Below are positions 54,591 to 64,000 of a stretch of DNA of 64,000 bases, piece after piece. The DNA lies in contig CAZZEH010000004.1 of the NCBI GenBank assembly GCA_964653095.1, forward strand, positions 61,965-125,964, written 5' to 3'. This DNA comes from JAMLHH01 sp964653095 (lineage in GTDB: Bacteria; Bacteroidota; Bacteroidia; Chitinophagales; JADIYW01). The position numbers and the translations under genes are program-made. Every line of letters begins with the position of its first letter. Position 1 is the stretch's first letter. The notes beneath the pieces are model-generated. The model saw only the letters and a list, made by a program, of their open reading frames with translations, was not told the origin of the DNA and did not search any database.

Positions 54591-56399
54591 CTATACTTTC
54601 CGCTTTCTCAGTTTACATGTAGAACCTGTCAAAGATAATTCGCCTACTGCGGAGCCATTTGTAATTTCTGCCGCATTACCTTCATCTGTATCGATATGCA
54701 TCTCAAGCTTAAAGTTTTCTGAAACTCTTACCAATACGTTTTTGAATGTAATCGGCCGCATATCGTGTTCTACATCTACCTCCACAATATCCTGATCGCT
54801 TACTCCAAAAAACTCCGCATCATCCGGATGCATATGAATATGTCGCCATGCACAAATTAAACCTTCTTTGAGCTGTACCGTTCCTTTAGCTCCTTCGAGA
54901 GTGATACCCGGGGTATCCTTTATGTGTCCTGATTCTCTGACAGGTGCATCCACACCGAGAAGAAATTCATCCGTTCGGGATATTTCCACCTGATCATAAC
55001 TTCTTACCGGTCCCAAAATCCTGACCCGCTCGATTTTATTCCGTGGTCCGACCAAGGTGACTGTTTCTTCACAGGAAAACTGCCCGGGCTGGGATAATGG
55101 TGCTCTTTCGGTCAACTGATAACCTTTTCCAAAGAGTGCCTCTACAGTTTCCTGACGCAGATGTACGTGACGGGCAGAAATGGCAATGGGTATATTTGGA
55201 ATGACATTGACCTTATATTTCTCTGAAATAATTTTTTCTGTTTCTATCGCAATGGCCTCCTGCTCATCTGTACGAATAGCAAGTAGTTTCACCCGACTGT
55301 TGAAAGCCGAAAATTCTTCCACCGGATTCTCAGGACTGAGCCTGATATCTCTATTTTTGTCTTCGTCAAATATAGCTCCGAGATAGTCAAAGCGCTGCAA
55401 AGACCTGTGTCGAATGGCAGGGCTGTTTTCACCTATTCCCGCCGTAAAGACAATTGCATCTACCCCACCCATTACGGCTGTATAAGCTCCAATGTATTTT
55501 CTCAGCCGATGAGTAAAAATCTGAATAGCAAGCCGGCATCTGTCGTCACCTTCTTCCGCACCTGCCAGTGTTTCCCTCATATCATTGGTAAAACCATTCA
55601 CACCAAGAAGTCCACTTTTCTCATTGAGCAATTCCGCAAGAGATTCGGGTGTATAGCCTTCCTCTTCAAGCAGATATGTCAGAATCCCGGGGTCAAGGTC
55701 GCCGGATCGGGTTCCCATCATCAGTCCTTCCAATGCAGTCATTCCCATCGAAGTTTCGGCAGAGCGTCCAAATTCCACAGCCGCGATACTGCATCCGTTT
55801 CCTAAATGACAGGTAATCAGCCTTAGGTCGCGTATATCTCTTTGCAGATAATCGGCAGCAAGTTGTGCGACATAATGGTGGCTTGTTCCGTGAAATCCAA
55901 ATCTTTTGATATTTTTTTCATCTGCCAAATCTTTGTCGATCGCATAGTATTGGGCTCGTGTAGGCAAGGTGCGGTGAAATGCAGTATCAAAAACTGCAAC
56001 CTGATGTAAATCGGGAAACATCTGTTCACACACTTCAATACCCTGAAGATTCACAGGATTGTGTAAAGGCACCAACGGAATCATTTTTCGGATGGCTTTT
56101 TTCACTTCCTTATCTATCAGAACAGGTTGGGCATAATTTACTCCTCCGTGTACGACCCGATGTCCTACGCCTTTTATAGGTTCTCCAGTCCAGGTATCCA
56201 TAAATTTTTTAAGAAAATAACTCAGCACCTCGGAAAAATTATCCTGAACCTCTAATGTTATATTTTCACCGTTGATATGACCTGTCGTCCCGTACCCAAT
56301 CCTTTCCACTCTCAATTTATGTACAGATTCTTTGGAAGGGAATTGCAGAATATCTGCTTTTATTGATGAGCTTCCGCAATTGACTATTAATATATGCAT
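54591..56399 (-). CDS. Acetate kinase-phosphotransacylase (PduL) fusion
   Basis: This 602-residue protein combines two domains. Residues 1-395 are acetate kinase: ILIVNCGSSSIKADIL (phosphate-binding), GHRVVHGG, FDTAFHRTLP, RFGFHGTSHHYV, CHLGNGCSIAA, FTAGIGENSP. Residues about 400-595 are PduL-type phosphate acyltransferase: AISARHVHLRQETVEALFG, VRILGPVRSYDQVEISRTDE, CAWRHIHMHPDDAEFFGVSD, with the metal-binding His pairs. Together they would convert acetyl-CoA to acetate with ATP gain, channelling acetyl phosphate. Host gene. Confidence 0.93.
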   Translation of the reverse strand: MHILIVNCGSSSIKADILQFPSKESVHKLRVERIGYGTTGHINGENITLEVQDNFSEVLSYFLKKFMDTWTGEPIKGVGHRVVHGGVNYAQPVLIDKEVKKAIRKMIPLVPLHNPVNLQGIEVCEQMFPDLHQVAVFDTAFHRTLPTRAQYYAIDKDLADEKNIKRFGFHGTSHHYVAQLAADYLQRDIRDLRLITCHLGNGCSIAAVEFGRSAETSMGMTALEGLMMGTRSGDLDPGILTYLLEEEGYTPESLAELLNEKSGLLGVNGFTNDMRETLAGAEEGDDRCRLAIQIFTHRLRKYIGAYTAVMGGVDAIVFTAGIGENSPAIRHRSLQRFDYLGAIFDEDKNRDIRLSPENPVEEFSAFNSRVKLLAIRTDEQEAIAIETEKIISEKYKVNVIPNIPIAISARHVHLRQETVEALFGKGYQLTERAPLSQPGQFSCEETVTLVGPRNKIERVRILGPVRSYDQVEISRTDEFLLGVDAPVRESGHIKDTPGITLEGAKGTVQLKEGLICAWRHIHMHPDDAEFFGVSDQDIVEVDVEHDMRPITFKNVLVRVSENFKLEMHIDTDEGNAAEITNGSAVGELSLTGSTCKLRKRKV

Positions 56400-56508
56400 G
56401 ACTTAAGCACTTTTACTTTGAAGTGGGCAAAGCTACGATTAAGGCAGACAATAGGCAAAACTTAAGCACCGTGAAATTTTTCTGTTATACACTTGAAGGA
56501 TTAAGAAA

Positions 56509-57216
56509 TTATGCCAGATTATGATAAACGGTCTGTACATCCTCATCCTGCTCCAGATAGTCAATCAGTTCCAGTACTTCATCTGTTTCCGATTCGGACA
56601 GTTCTTTATAAGATAACGGAATTCTTTGCAATTCAGACTTAATGAGTTCAATTTCCTTTTCTTCCAAAGCCTTCTGCATATTACCAAAGTCTTCATACGC
56701 AGTATAAACTGTAATGGTTCCTTTTTCCAACTCAATACTATCCAGTCCGGAGTCTATCAGCTCGAATTCAAGTTCTTCCAAATTCTGTCCGGTTCCGTCA
56801 AACATAAAAACGCCTTTCCTTTCAAATAGAAAATCATTCATTCCCGAAGTTCCTAAACTACCGCCTCTTTTATTAAAAACAGCTCTTATATTGGCAACAG
56901 TTCGTGTCGGATTGTCTGTAGCCGTTTCGATGACGATTGCTACTCCATATGGCCCCATACCTTCATACACCACCTCAGAATAATCTTTTTCATCTTTGGA
57001 GGATGCCCTTTTGATAGCTGCTTCTATTCTGTCTTTGGGCATGTTTACTCCCTTGGCATTCTGCACAGCCCGGCGCAGAGATGGATTATACTCCGGGTCT
57101 GGCCCGCCTTCCTTTACAGCAATTGCGATTTCTCTTCCTGCCCTTGTAAATTGTTTAGCCATTTTGTCCCATCGGGCAAATTTGGTGGCTTTCCTGTACT
57201 CAAATGCACGACCCAT
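56509..57216 (-). CDS. yebC: YebC/PmpR-TACO1 family protein
   Basis: This 235-residue protein starts MGRAFEYRKATKFARWDKMA and has KQFTRAGREIAIAVKEGGPD, NPSLRRAVQNAKGVNMPKDR, EGMGPYGVAIVIETATDNPT. Full-length member of the YebC family. Family members act in transcription control or help translation of proline-rich proteins. Host gene; no operon partner is visible. Confidence 0.95.
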   Translation of the reverse strand: MGRAFEYRKATKFARWDKMAKQFTRAGREIAIAVKEGGPDPEYNPSLRRAVQNAKGVNMPKDRIEAAIKRASSKDEKDYSEVVYEGMGPYGVAIVIETATDNPTRTVANIRAVFNKRGGSLGTSGMNDFLFERKGVFMFDGTGQNLEELEFELIDSGLDSIELEKGTITVYTAYEDFGNMQKALEEKEIELIKSELQRIPLSYKELSESETDEVLELIDYLEQDEDVQTVYHNLA

Positions 57217-57396
57217 AAGTTTTTAGATTAACTCTTTCAAAATTAAGATTTTTGTGTATTGATATTCTACAAATTTCAATGGTTTTACAGTAAATCAGAA
57301 CATTTTTACTTTTGTTTCTTTCTCTTTACTCGGCAGAGCGGATGTCTGTCAATCAAATCTCCTTCTCATATCCTGCATATCTCTATAATCTGAAAT

Positions 57397-59805
57397 TTAT
57401 TTCAACATCACCAGAGTGACTCCATCTCCTCCAAATTCCGCAGATTCAAATTCAAAATTTTTCACGTGAATATGTTTTTTTAGTACCGCATGCACCATTT
57501 GCCGTATAGCTCCGGTACCTCTGCCGTGTATAATGCGAAGTCCGTCGAATCCATACATAACCGCTTTATCCAAAAACTCTTCTAATATTACCAGCCCTTC
57601 ATCCTTCATTTTACCTCTCAAATCCAATTCTGTATTAAAAGATGCTCGTTCTGACAACCTTTTTGCAGCCTGCAGAGTAGATGTATGCCGGGGTGTTTTA
57701 TAGTTTTTGACCGCTTCCAGACGGTTAAGGCTGATTAATGAGGTCAAATTTCCAAAATTGACAATGGCTTTATTTTTTCTGATTTCTGTAATTTCTCCGA
57801 CAGCTGTACCGTCTATAAGTCTGACTTTACTGCCCACTCCTATCGTTTCTTCCGGGACGTGAATGGCTAAATCTGCTTCTGTTGTCAGAATTTCTACATT
57901 CGATATATCATCCTTCTTTTGATCTATAAATTTTTTGACCCGTATAAATTTTTCCTTGTTTTTCTTATCTTCCTGCCACGCTTTCATCAAAACTTCCAGT
58001 TCTCTGTTGGACTCCTGCAATTCATCCAATACTTTGGATTTAACCTGTCTCAAAAGGTTTTTCTTCTCTTTTTCAAAATTTCTCTTAAGCTGTTCATACG
58101 TTTCCTGCAAATCGGACAGTTGTTTTTCTCTCTGCTGAATACTTTTCCGCAGTCCTCTGATATATTGTTTTTCATGCTGAATTTCTGTCAGAGACATTTC
58201 CATTTCCTGATTTTGCTCTCCGATTTTAGTTTTAGCGTTTGAGATTATTTGGGTATTCAAACCACTTTTTGTCGCTATTTCAAATGTAAACGAACTTCCG
58301 GGGCTTCCTGTATTCAGCTGATATAACGGCTCCAGATGCTTCCGGTCAAAACTCATTGCTCCGTTTTGCACTCCTTTGGTTCGGGTACCCCACGCTTTGA
58401 GATTGGCATAATGCGTAGTGACTATCGCATACACTCCTTTCTGCAGTAAACTATCCATGACTGCTTCTGCCATTGCCCCTCCCAATATCGGGTCCGTACC
58501 ATGTCCAAGTTCATCCAGTAAGACGAGTGTGCGACTATCGGATTTCTCAGTAAAGTGCTTCATGTTCTTTAAATGAGAGCTGTATGTACTTAAATCATTT
58601 TCCACGGATTGGGCATCTCCGATATCTGCAAATAATTGTTCAAACACAGGAAGTTTGCTGCCTTCGCCTACCGGAATATGCATTCCGAACTGAAACATCA
58701 GCTGCAACAGACCGGCAGATTTGAGCACCACTGACTTTCCTCCGGCATTGGGTCCGGATACCATCAGTATTTTCTCATCCTTTGAAAGAATCAGCGTATT
58801 TTCTACAACTTCTCTGCCTTGTTTCTGATAATTGAGATATAATATCGGATGTCTGAAGTGAAATAGCTGCAACTCTCCATCTGCACTGATTTCAGGGGCA
58901 GAAGATTTTAACTTTCCCGCAAGAATAGCTTTAGCCCGAACAGCATCAAATTGGGCAAGAATATCCTGATAAACATAAAAGCTCTTCAGGTGCGGCCGGA
59001 CATATTCTGTGAGTTCTTTTAGCAAACATCTGATTTCTCTTGCTTCCTCCCGGTGCTGTGTCTGCACTTCATTATTCCAAATCACAGTTTCCTGCGGTTC
59101 TATAAAGGCAATAGTACCGCCTGCCGAATCATCGTGATAAATACCGGGGACATTGCGCTTAAATTCGGATTTGACTGCGAGTACCCGACGACCACCCCGG
59201 ACTCCTTCACCCTGCTCCGCCAAAAAGTCGGTTTGCCTGTATTTTTTCAGAGCTTTGGCAAATTCAGTCTGCTGATGTCTTTCGGCTTTCTGTATTTTCT
59301 TTCGAATAAGTGTAAGAGATTCAGAAGCCGTCGCTCTGACAGTTTCATTCTCTGAATCTACCACTCTGTCAATCTCTCCAAGCAAATTTTGATCCCAATA
59401 CACTCCCTGAATCAACAGATATAATTCGGGATATACTTCTTCTCTTTTATCCTTGGAAAGGAATCGGATGACAGACGAAAAGGTTTGAAGAAGTCGAAAC
59501 AAGCGCACAAATTCATCTGTATTTAAAACAAATCCTTCAATTTTTATATTTTCCAAAAAGGGCAGTCTGTCAAACCACCTTTCAGGAAAATAAGGTTCAT
59601 GCTTAATAATTTCTCTAAATTCAGAAATCCGACTGATTGCGCTTTTCAACAATTCTTTGTCGGTATATAGTTCCTGCGAATTTATCCGTTCTCTGCCAAG
59701 TGTGCCGTAACACATTTCTGTCAGCTCATTTTTTATCGTTTCAAAATCCAGCTTGCGCAGGACATCCTCCGGATAAAATTTAAATTCTTTTTCTCCCCCC
59801 GTCAT
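57397..59805 (-). CDS. mutS2: MutS2 with C-terminal Smr domain
   Basis: This 802-residue protein has the helical core, then the ATPase: Walker A MVSGPNAGGKSVVLKSAGLL, LSTYSSHLKNMKHFTEKSDS, Walker B TLVLLDELGHGTDPILGGAM, and TTHYANLKAWG. A coiled coil, a KOW-like region (GSKVRLIDGTAVGEITEIRK) and the Smr endonuclease domain (LDLRGKMKDEGLVILEEFLD, IIHGRGTGAIRQMV) follow. It acts in recombination suppression or ribosome rescue in other bacteria. It is complete. Confidence 0.96.
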   Translation of the reverse strand: MTGGEKEFKFYPEDVLRKLDFETIKNELTEMCYGTLGRERINSQELYTDKELLKSAISRISEFREIIKHEPYFPERWFDRLPFLENIKIEGFVLNTDEFVRLFRLLQTFSSVIRFLSKDKREEVYPELYLLIQGVYWDQNLLGEIDRVVDSENETVRATASESLTLIRKKIQKAERHQQTEFAKALKKYRQTDFLAEQGEGVRGGRRVLAVKSEFKRNVPGIYHDDSAGGTIAFIEPQETVIWNNEVQTQHREEAREIRCLLKELTEYVRPHLKSFYVYQDILAQFDAVRAKAILAGKLKSSAPEISADGELQLFHFRHPILYLNYQKQGREVVENTLILSKDEKILMVSGPNAGGKSVVLKSAGLLQLMFQFGMHIPVGEGSKLPVFEQLFADIGDAQSVENDLSTYSSHLKNMKHFTEKSDSRTLVLLDELGHGTDPILGGAMAEAVMDSLLQKGVYAIVTTHYANLKAWGTRTKGVQNGAMSFDRKHLEPLYQLNTGSPGSSFTFEIATKSGLNTQIISNAKTKIGEQNQEMEMSLTEIQHEKQYIRGLRKSIQQREKQLSDLQETYEQLKRNFEKEKKNLLRQVKSKVLDELQESNRELEVLMKAWQEDKKNKEKFIRVKKFIDQKKDDISNVEILTTEADLAIHVPEETIGVGSKVRLIDGTAVGEITEIRKNKAIVNFGNLTSLISLNRLEAVKNYKTPRHTSTLQAAKRLSERASFNTELDLRGKMKDEGLVILEEFLDKAVMYGFDGLRIIHGRGTGAIRQMVHAVLKKHIHVKNFEFESAEFGGDGVTLVMLK

Positions 59806-59884
59806 AATTCCTCCGCAAAATTACATGATTAGACAGTAAAATCTTTGACCAGACAAATAATTGATTTTTTACAGAACATCTATC

Positions 59885-60013
59885 AATATCGTTTAGTTAA
59901 CAAAATGAATTGCTTTTAGATTCTTCCTGAATGACATAAATCAATTCTTTTTGTATAATAAATGTCATGCTGGAAGCATCTCATTTTCTAAAAACCCTTA
60001 ACTAAACGATATT
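59885..60013. mobile_element. MITE-like insertion with 16-bp inverted repeats and target duplication
   Basis: AATATCGTTTAGTTAA (59885-59900) and its exact reverse complement (59998-60013) bound a 129-base element with no gene. AGAACATCTAT occurs directly outside both ends (59873-59883 and 60014-60024), a likely target duplication. The right duplication contains the stop codon of the kinase gene at 60021. The rest of the 215-base gap is A/T-rich. Confidence 0.7.
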
Positions 60014-60020
60014 AGAACAT

Positions 60021-61907
60021 CTATTCTTTTTCATCGTCTTCAAAATCTTCAAGCATTATCGGCACTTCTATATTCAATTCATCGTCCCAGATACTGCTCA
60101 TGAAAAATTCTATTCTCCCCTGCAAAATATTGACCAATGCTTTTAAATCTTCCACCTCTACAGTCTTATGCCTTAAAATCGGATCACCGCCAGAATATTT
60201 CACCTGAATAGTAACCGTCATGACTGACGGTAAAATCACCAGTCTGATTTCAGCTTTTTGGGAAAGACCGTGTACCAGAGTTTCAAAAAGCTGCTGAAAA
60301 AGGCGATAGATTATCGCTTCGCTGTGAGCTTCCAGTTTGAATCTTTTGAGATTGGACCTGAACTGCAGTCGTATCGGATATGTCCGCTGATAAACTTGTA
60401 TCATATCCACTATAGATGCCTTCAGTCCATATCTGTTTAAGGTAGGCGGCATTAATTCATGAGACATTTCTCTTACCTGATGAGTTTCTTCATCCAGATT
60501 TTCCAATATCCGGTCGAGAAGTTGTCTTTCCTCCGGGTTTTGTAATAGTTCTGCTATGGAAGATGCCTTCATTTTGATTGCCGAAAGATGCGCTCCAATA
60601 CCGTCATGTAATTCCTCCGCAACTTTTCTCCTCTGTATTTCCTGGCCCTGCACCAATGAATGTGTATATCTTTTGTGCAATGCTCCGAGTTCCGTCTTTA
60701 ACTGCTGATTCCTTCTGATGACCGCCCTAATTCTGAATGAAGTGACCGTGAGTAAAATGACTCCTATCAAAAAGCCACCGGAATACAGTATAATATGTCC
60801 TACTAACTTTCCTGTCCAAAATCCAAATTCAATAAACGGGTTGAATAAATACAGACTGAAAAGAAGAAAGTATATTAATGAACTAATCAGAACAAACTTA
60901 TCCTCCATTTTGGGTAAAGTCCAAAGCAAAATGCCTACAATCAGAATATTGGCCAGATTGATATATACCATCTGCACAATAAGCAGAGTGTCCTGTAACA
61001 ATACATTCAAATAAGTAAAGGGCAGATATAACAACAGCAACACACAACCCAATACAAAGGCTATTTCAAGAATTATCGTATGCCATCCGCTTTGCAGTTT
61101 ATTGGCGATATAATACTTAAGAAACCGTAATGTCACCAACAGATATAAATAAAGAACAGTGTTGCGTATGATAAAATCAAAATAGCTTCTCCCCGGCCAA
61201 AAAACTTCCAACGGAATACCACTTCTCAGAAAAAGCAGTATGCCGCCCGATAATATATAAAGCCAAAAATAAATATTGGGACGACTTCTCATCAGAAAAA
61301 TGATTAATCCCGTCACAATGATAAAGAAAGCCAGCACACCGTAAAATAATCCCCGCCCGAGTTCTATCGACTGGCTTATCTGAAATTTTTCCTTTTTATT
61401 CCACAAGATGACCGGAAGGTCCAGCACAGGGGCATTGGTATGCACCCTGATTAAAAAGGAATATCCTGTCCCCGGGTCTGCTGCAAACGGAATGACAATA
61501 TTCCTATCGTAATATGTGCTCGTTTTCAGTCCGTCTTTAGTGCCGACAACTCCATTTTTAATAATGGTATCCTGATGAAAAATATAATAATCCGCCTGGT
61601 GCAAGCCGAGGTTTCCCATTTCTACCAGCAAATCAAATGGTTTGTCATCCTTATTTTGTACATCAAAGAGCAGCCATTTTTGGGACTGAATGGTAAAAAA
61701 AAGATATTTTTTCGAGTTCTGTCCTTTTGTGTTTTTCATCTGAAAATATCTTTCCTGAGGGCTGCTGACAGTATCATTGGACAGATAATAATCTATAAAT
61801 TCCACACCTTCTTCGACCGTGAATTTTTTATTTAACTCAAATTCTTTCCCAAACAGAATATAAGGCAGAAGCAGACCGGACAATACAGCAATCAGTAAAA
61901 CTCTCAT
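60021..61907 (-). CDS. 7TMR-DISM histidine kinase with intact His box and degenerate ATPase
   Basis: This 628-residue protein has a signal peptide, a periplasmic 7TMR-DISM domain, seven membrane helices (about 190-400) and a HisKA_3 domain with the phospho-acceptor His: RRKVAEELHDGIGAHLSAIK. The following ATPase domain has lost its key motifs: the N-box is IYRLFQQLFETLVHG (no Asn), there is no DDGxGF, and no GLxxMxxR. It should accept phosphate but not bind ATP by itself. Its ATG overlaps the upstream kinase gene's stop as ATGA. Confidence 0.88.
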   Translation of the reverse strand: MRVLLIAVLSGLLLPYILFGKEFELNKKFTVEEGVEFIDYYLSNDTVSSPQERYFQMKNTKGQNSKKYLFFTIQSQKWLLFDVQNKDDKPFDLLVEMGNLGLHQADYYIFHQDTIIKNGVVGTKDGLKTSTYYDRNIVIPFAADPGTGYSFLIRVHTNAPVLDLPVILWNKKEKFQISQSIELGRGLFYGVLAFFIIVTGLIIFLMRSRPNIYFWLYILSGGILLFLRSGIPLEVFWPGRSYFDFIIRNTVLYLYLLVTLRFLKYYIANKLQSGWHTIILEIAFVLGCVLLLLYLPFTYLNVLLQDTLLIVQMVYINLANILIVGILLWTLPKMEDKFVLISSLIYFLLFSLYLFNPFIEFGFWTGKLVGHIILYSGGFLIGVILLTVTSFRIRAVIRRNQQLKTELGALHKRYTHSLVQGQEIQRRKVAEELHDGIGAHLSAIKMKASSIAELLQNPEERQLLDRILENLDEETHQVREMSHELMPPTLNRYGLKASIVDMIQVYQRTYPIRLQFRSNLKRFKLEAHSEAIIYRLFQQLFETLVHGLSQKAEIRLVILPSVMTVTIQVKYSGGDPILRHKTVEVEDLKALVNILQGRIEFFMSSIWDDELNIEVPIMLEDFEDDEKE

Positions 61908-63862
61908 TTCAAATTTTTTAATGGGATTTTTATGCGGATTGCTGTACCTTTTCCTATCGCTGATTCTACTTCCATCTCTCCTCCAAGGCCTCTCACACGG
62001 GATTCTATATTCATCAGTCCGATACCTCCTTTCATATTTTGCCGGTCAAAGCCGTCCCCGTCGTCCTGAATAAAAATGTGTAAATCCTGATGAAGATTTG
62101 CTTTGACAAGTACATTTTGGGCATTGGAGTGCTTATGTATATTACCGGCCAGTTCCTGCAAAATTCGAATCAAATTTAACTTGCTAAAATTATTTACCCG
62201 GGGAGATGGCTCCTGAAGCTGAAAACGTACCTGAATATTTTTTTGAGCCAGTACGTTAAATACTTGTTTTATAGAATCATAAAAAGATTTATCGGCATAT
62301 TCGGACGGGACAAAGTCTGTGGTGATTTTTTTTACTGACTCTCCTACTTTTTGAACTTCTTCACTCAAGGCGAGTAATTTAGCTTTAGCGACCGGGTTGT
62401 CAATTTTTTTTATGGCTTCCAACATCTGAAGTTTCAGCATGCGAATGTCCTCTCCTATTCCCTGATTAATTTTTTGCGTGAGCCTTGATCTTTCATTTTC
62501 CTGACCGTCTATATATGCATTTATGGCATTCCTGCCCAAGAACATCAGCCTGTATTTTCCGGAGGAATTATCTTTTATAAAACCGTAAAAACTCAGTGCC
62601 AGTATTAAGGTGACTATTAAAACTTCCAATAAGACAAGTGAAATTATAATATGTGGGGTAGCTATATGACTTTCAAAAAAATTTAAATCATAAATACTAA
62701 ATTTTTTAAAAAAGATCGGGAAAGCATTCCCTCTTGCAATGATCTGCAAAGACCACTTGGTCAGCTGAATAAAAACCACGATAGTAATCCAAAAAATTTC
62801 TATCCGACGCACCTGAATCATCGTCACCACACATAATGACAGGATAATCAGCCCATATGTCAAATAAATACCATTGACTACATTGTATCCTATCTGATAT
62901 GGTAAGTTAGAGCCGGGATAAATGATAGCGAAAGTGGTCAGAAGTACTATGGTACCCACCACCATCCAAAACATAAAAAGCAGAAATGTATTGAATCGGG
63001 TAAGATGAATAGCGGTGCGGAAGAACAAGCGAATAAAAGTGATGTGAATCAGTATAGACCCAACAATAATAAAGTACGGCAGAATATTTTGTATAAAAGG
63101 CCAGGGTGCCCAAACATATTGCAGCCCGAAACCTGTATCACTCAGCAGGTCCAATAAGGTCAGTATATTGAGTGTTATATATAAGATGAAAAATCTGTTT
63201 CGGGTAAAAAAATAAAGAATTATAAGCGTGAGTACAAACATGATGTACACACCACCTGCCGAGCCCAAAAATAGGTTGTCGTTATTGGTTCTTCTCACGA
63301 GATTATATTCATCCGTCAGTATTAAAGGAAAATTTACCGGCTCCCACTGTTTTTTAATCCTGACTATAAAATCTGTCGTATCTCCGGGCAGTATATTGAT
63401 CGGAATGACATAATTTCTGTGAGGAACCAGTTTATTCCCATACCTGAAACGGTCTCCCATTTCCGCTATCTGTATAATCGAGTCTTTCCCGAAAACATCT
63501 GTTCTTTTATAAACTGTAAAATAGTCCAGATTGGGATAAGCGATATTGAGAAAAAGCTCTTTAGAGGAATTGGACTGATTAAAAAGCCGAAATTGAAACC
63601 AATATTGATTTTGACCGTAACCGAGAAAAACTCCTTCTTTGCGATTGGGCTTGAGTTTGGAAGAGGATGAAATTTTCAGAAAATCCCGCAGATTCATACT
63701 GTTGGTACTGTCACTTATATAATACACATACCTGCCCAATCGGGATTCTTTAAAATCCTCATCAATTACCCGAATGTTATTTTCCAGAGCAAATGCCTGT
63801 CCCGAATGCAACAAAAAAAGTTGCAGTACAACAGAAAATACAGCTTTCAATAATCTGCTCAT
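61904..63862 (-). CDS. 7TMR-DISM histidine kinase with intact ATPase and no phospho-acceptor His
   Basis: This 652-residue protein has a signal peptide, a 7TMR-DISM sensor domain and seven membrane helices. The HisKA_3-like helix reads ENERSRLTQKINQGIGEDIR: by alignment with its partner (VAEELHDGIG) the His is replaced by Asn. The ATPase domain is complete: RILQELAGNIHKHSNA (Asn present), IFIQDDGDGFDRQNMKGGIG, LMNIESRV, GKGTAIRIKIPL. It should bind ATP but cannot autophosphorylate on the usual residue. Upstream 63863-64000 is its promoter region, with no gene seen. Confidence 0.88.
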   Translation of the reverse strand: MSRLLKAVFSVVLQLFLLHSGQAFALENNIRVIDEDFKESRLGRYVYYISDSTNSMNLRDFLKISSSSKLKPNRKEGVFLGYGQNQYWFQFRLFNQSNSSKELFLNIAYPNLDYFTVYKRTDVFGKDSIIQIAEMGDRFRYGNKLVPHRNYVIPINILPGDTTDFIVRIKKQWEPVNFPLILTDEYNLVRRTNNDNLFLGSAGGVYIMFVLTLIILYFFTRNRFFILYITLNILTLLDLLSDTGFGLQYVWAPWPFIQNILPYFIIVGSILIHITFIRLFFRTAIHLTRFNTFLLFMFWMVVGTIVLLTTFAIIYPGSNLPYQIGYNVVNGIYLTYGLIILSLCVVTMIQVRRIEIFWITIVVFIQLTKWSLQIIARGNAFPIFFKKFSIYDLNFFESHIATPHIIISLVLLEVLIVTLILALSFYGFIKDNSSGKYRLMFLGRNAINAYIDGQENERSRLTQKINQGIGEDIRMLKLQMLEAIKKIDNPVAKAKLLALSEEVQKVGESVKKITTDFVPSEYADKSFYDSIKQVFNVLAQKNIQVRFQLQEPSPRVNNFSKLNLIRILQELAGNIHKHSNAQNVLVKANLHQDLHIFIQDDGDGFDRQNMKGGIGLMNIESRVRGLGGEMEVESAIGKGTAIRIKIPLKNLK

Positions 63863-64000
63863 CTTCTCTGCAAGATATTAAAGCAGAAAGATAATAAAAT
63901 GAAAATCAAGTTTTTTAGCGGATAAAACTGTCCCCCGTAATGGCTCTTCCTGAATTCAACTAGTAAATGCAACTTTTTGTGATGGAGAAAGAGGATTTAT

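Noticed and set aside
61012..63670. Several 60-100-codon open frames opposite the histidine kinase genes
   Set aside because: They lie entirely antisense to well-supported long genes and look like shadow frames.

Overview
The window is from a member of the Bacteroidota. The evidence is the Bacteroidota-type housekeeping genes at the right end, VirE-type primase and 7TMR-DISM kinase families, A/T-rich leaders without strong Shine-Dalgarno sites, and TAnnTTTG-like promoter boxes. I cannot fix the genus; the repeat style would suit Saprospiria-like bacteria, but that is a guess. The window holds three blocks: a contractile-tailed prophage (P1, about 1-32.4 kb, left end outside the window), a second smaller provirus (E2, 32403-53913), and ordinary chromosome (53.9-64 kb).

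P1 is transcribed mostly leftward. From right to left: a divergent repressor/Cro-like switch (31.6-32.3 kb); early genes (DUF2800-like nuclease, DUF2815-like SSB, DUF4406-like protein, family A DNA polymerase, serine recombinase, HNH protein, VirE/VapE primase-helicase with a nearby iteron cluster, VRR-NUC nuclease, SNF2-like helicase); a HicAB pair; lambda-like packaging and head genes (Nu1/gpA terminase, gpW, gpB portal, a fused protease-capsid protein, decoration protein); connectors; contractile sheath and tube; a lysis module; a tail-assembly chaperone with a -1 slippery heptamer; and a tape measure that runs off the window. Rightward cargo genes, including a Clp-fold serine protease with a small partner, interrupt the late operon.

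E2 is 21.5 kb and is bounded by a 20-bp direct repeat made from the 3' end of a CAT-anticodon tRNA gene. P1 ends at a longer piece of the same tRNA, so the two elements sit in tandem in one tRNA locus. E2 has a tyrosine integrase, a Walker ATPase of packaging type, an SF3 helicase, lambda-R-type endolysins and many single-span membrane proteins, but no terminase, portal or tail genes. I read it as a temperate, tailless, probably membrane-containing virus. It carries four or five toxin-antitoxin-type cassettes, a candidate iteron origin, and a leader that looks like a transcription attenuator. Leftward replication genes and rightward repressor genes diverge from an operator region at 52.7-52.9 kb; the rightward structural operon is at 39.0-47.5 kb.

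Both viruses, but not the 10 kb of chromosome seen here, are loaded with arrays of a degenerate heptamer GAC(C/G)AC(A/G). The arrays often run as inverted arms around short GC-rich elements. Some are translated inside phage proteins.

The chromosomal part has a GIY-YIG protein, decayed gene remnants (one matching an E2 gene), an acetate kinase-PduL fusion, YebC, MutS2, a MITE-like insertion, and two overlapping membrane histidine kinases. One of these keeps the phospho-acceptor His and the other keeps the ATPase domain.
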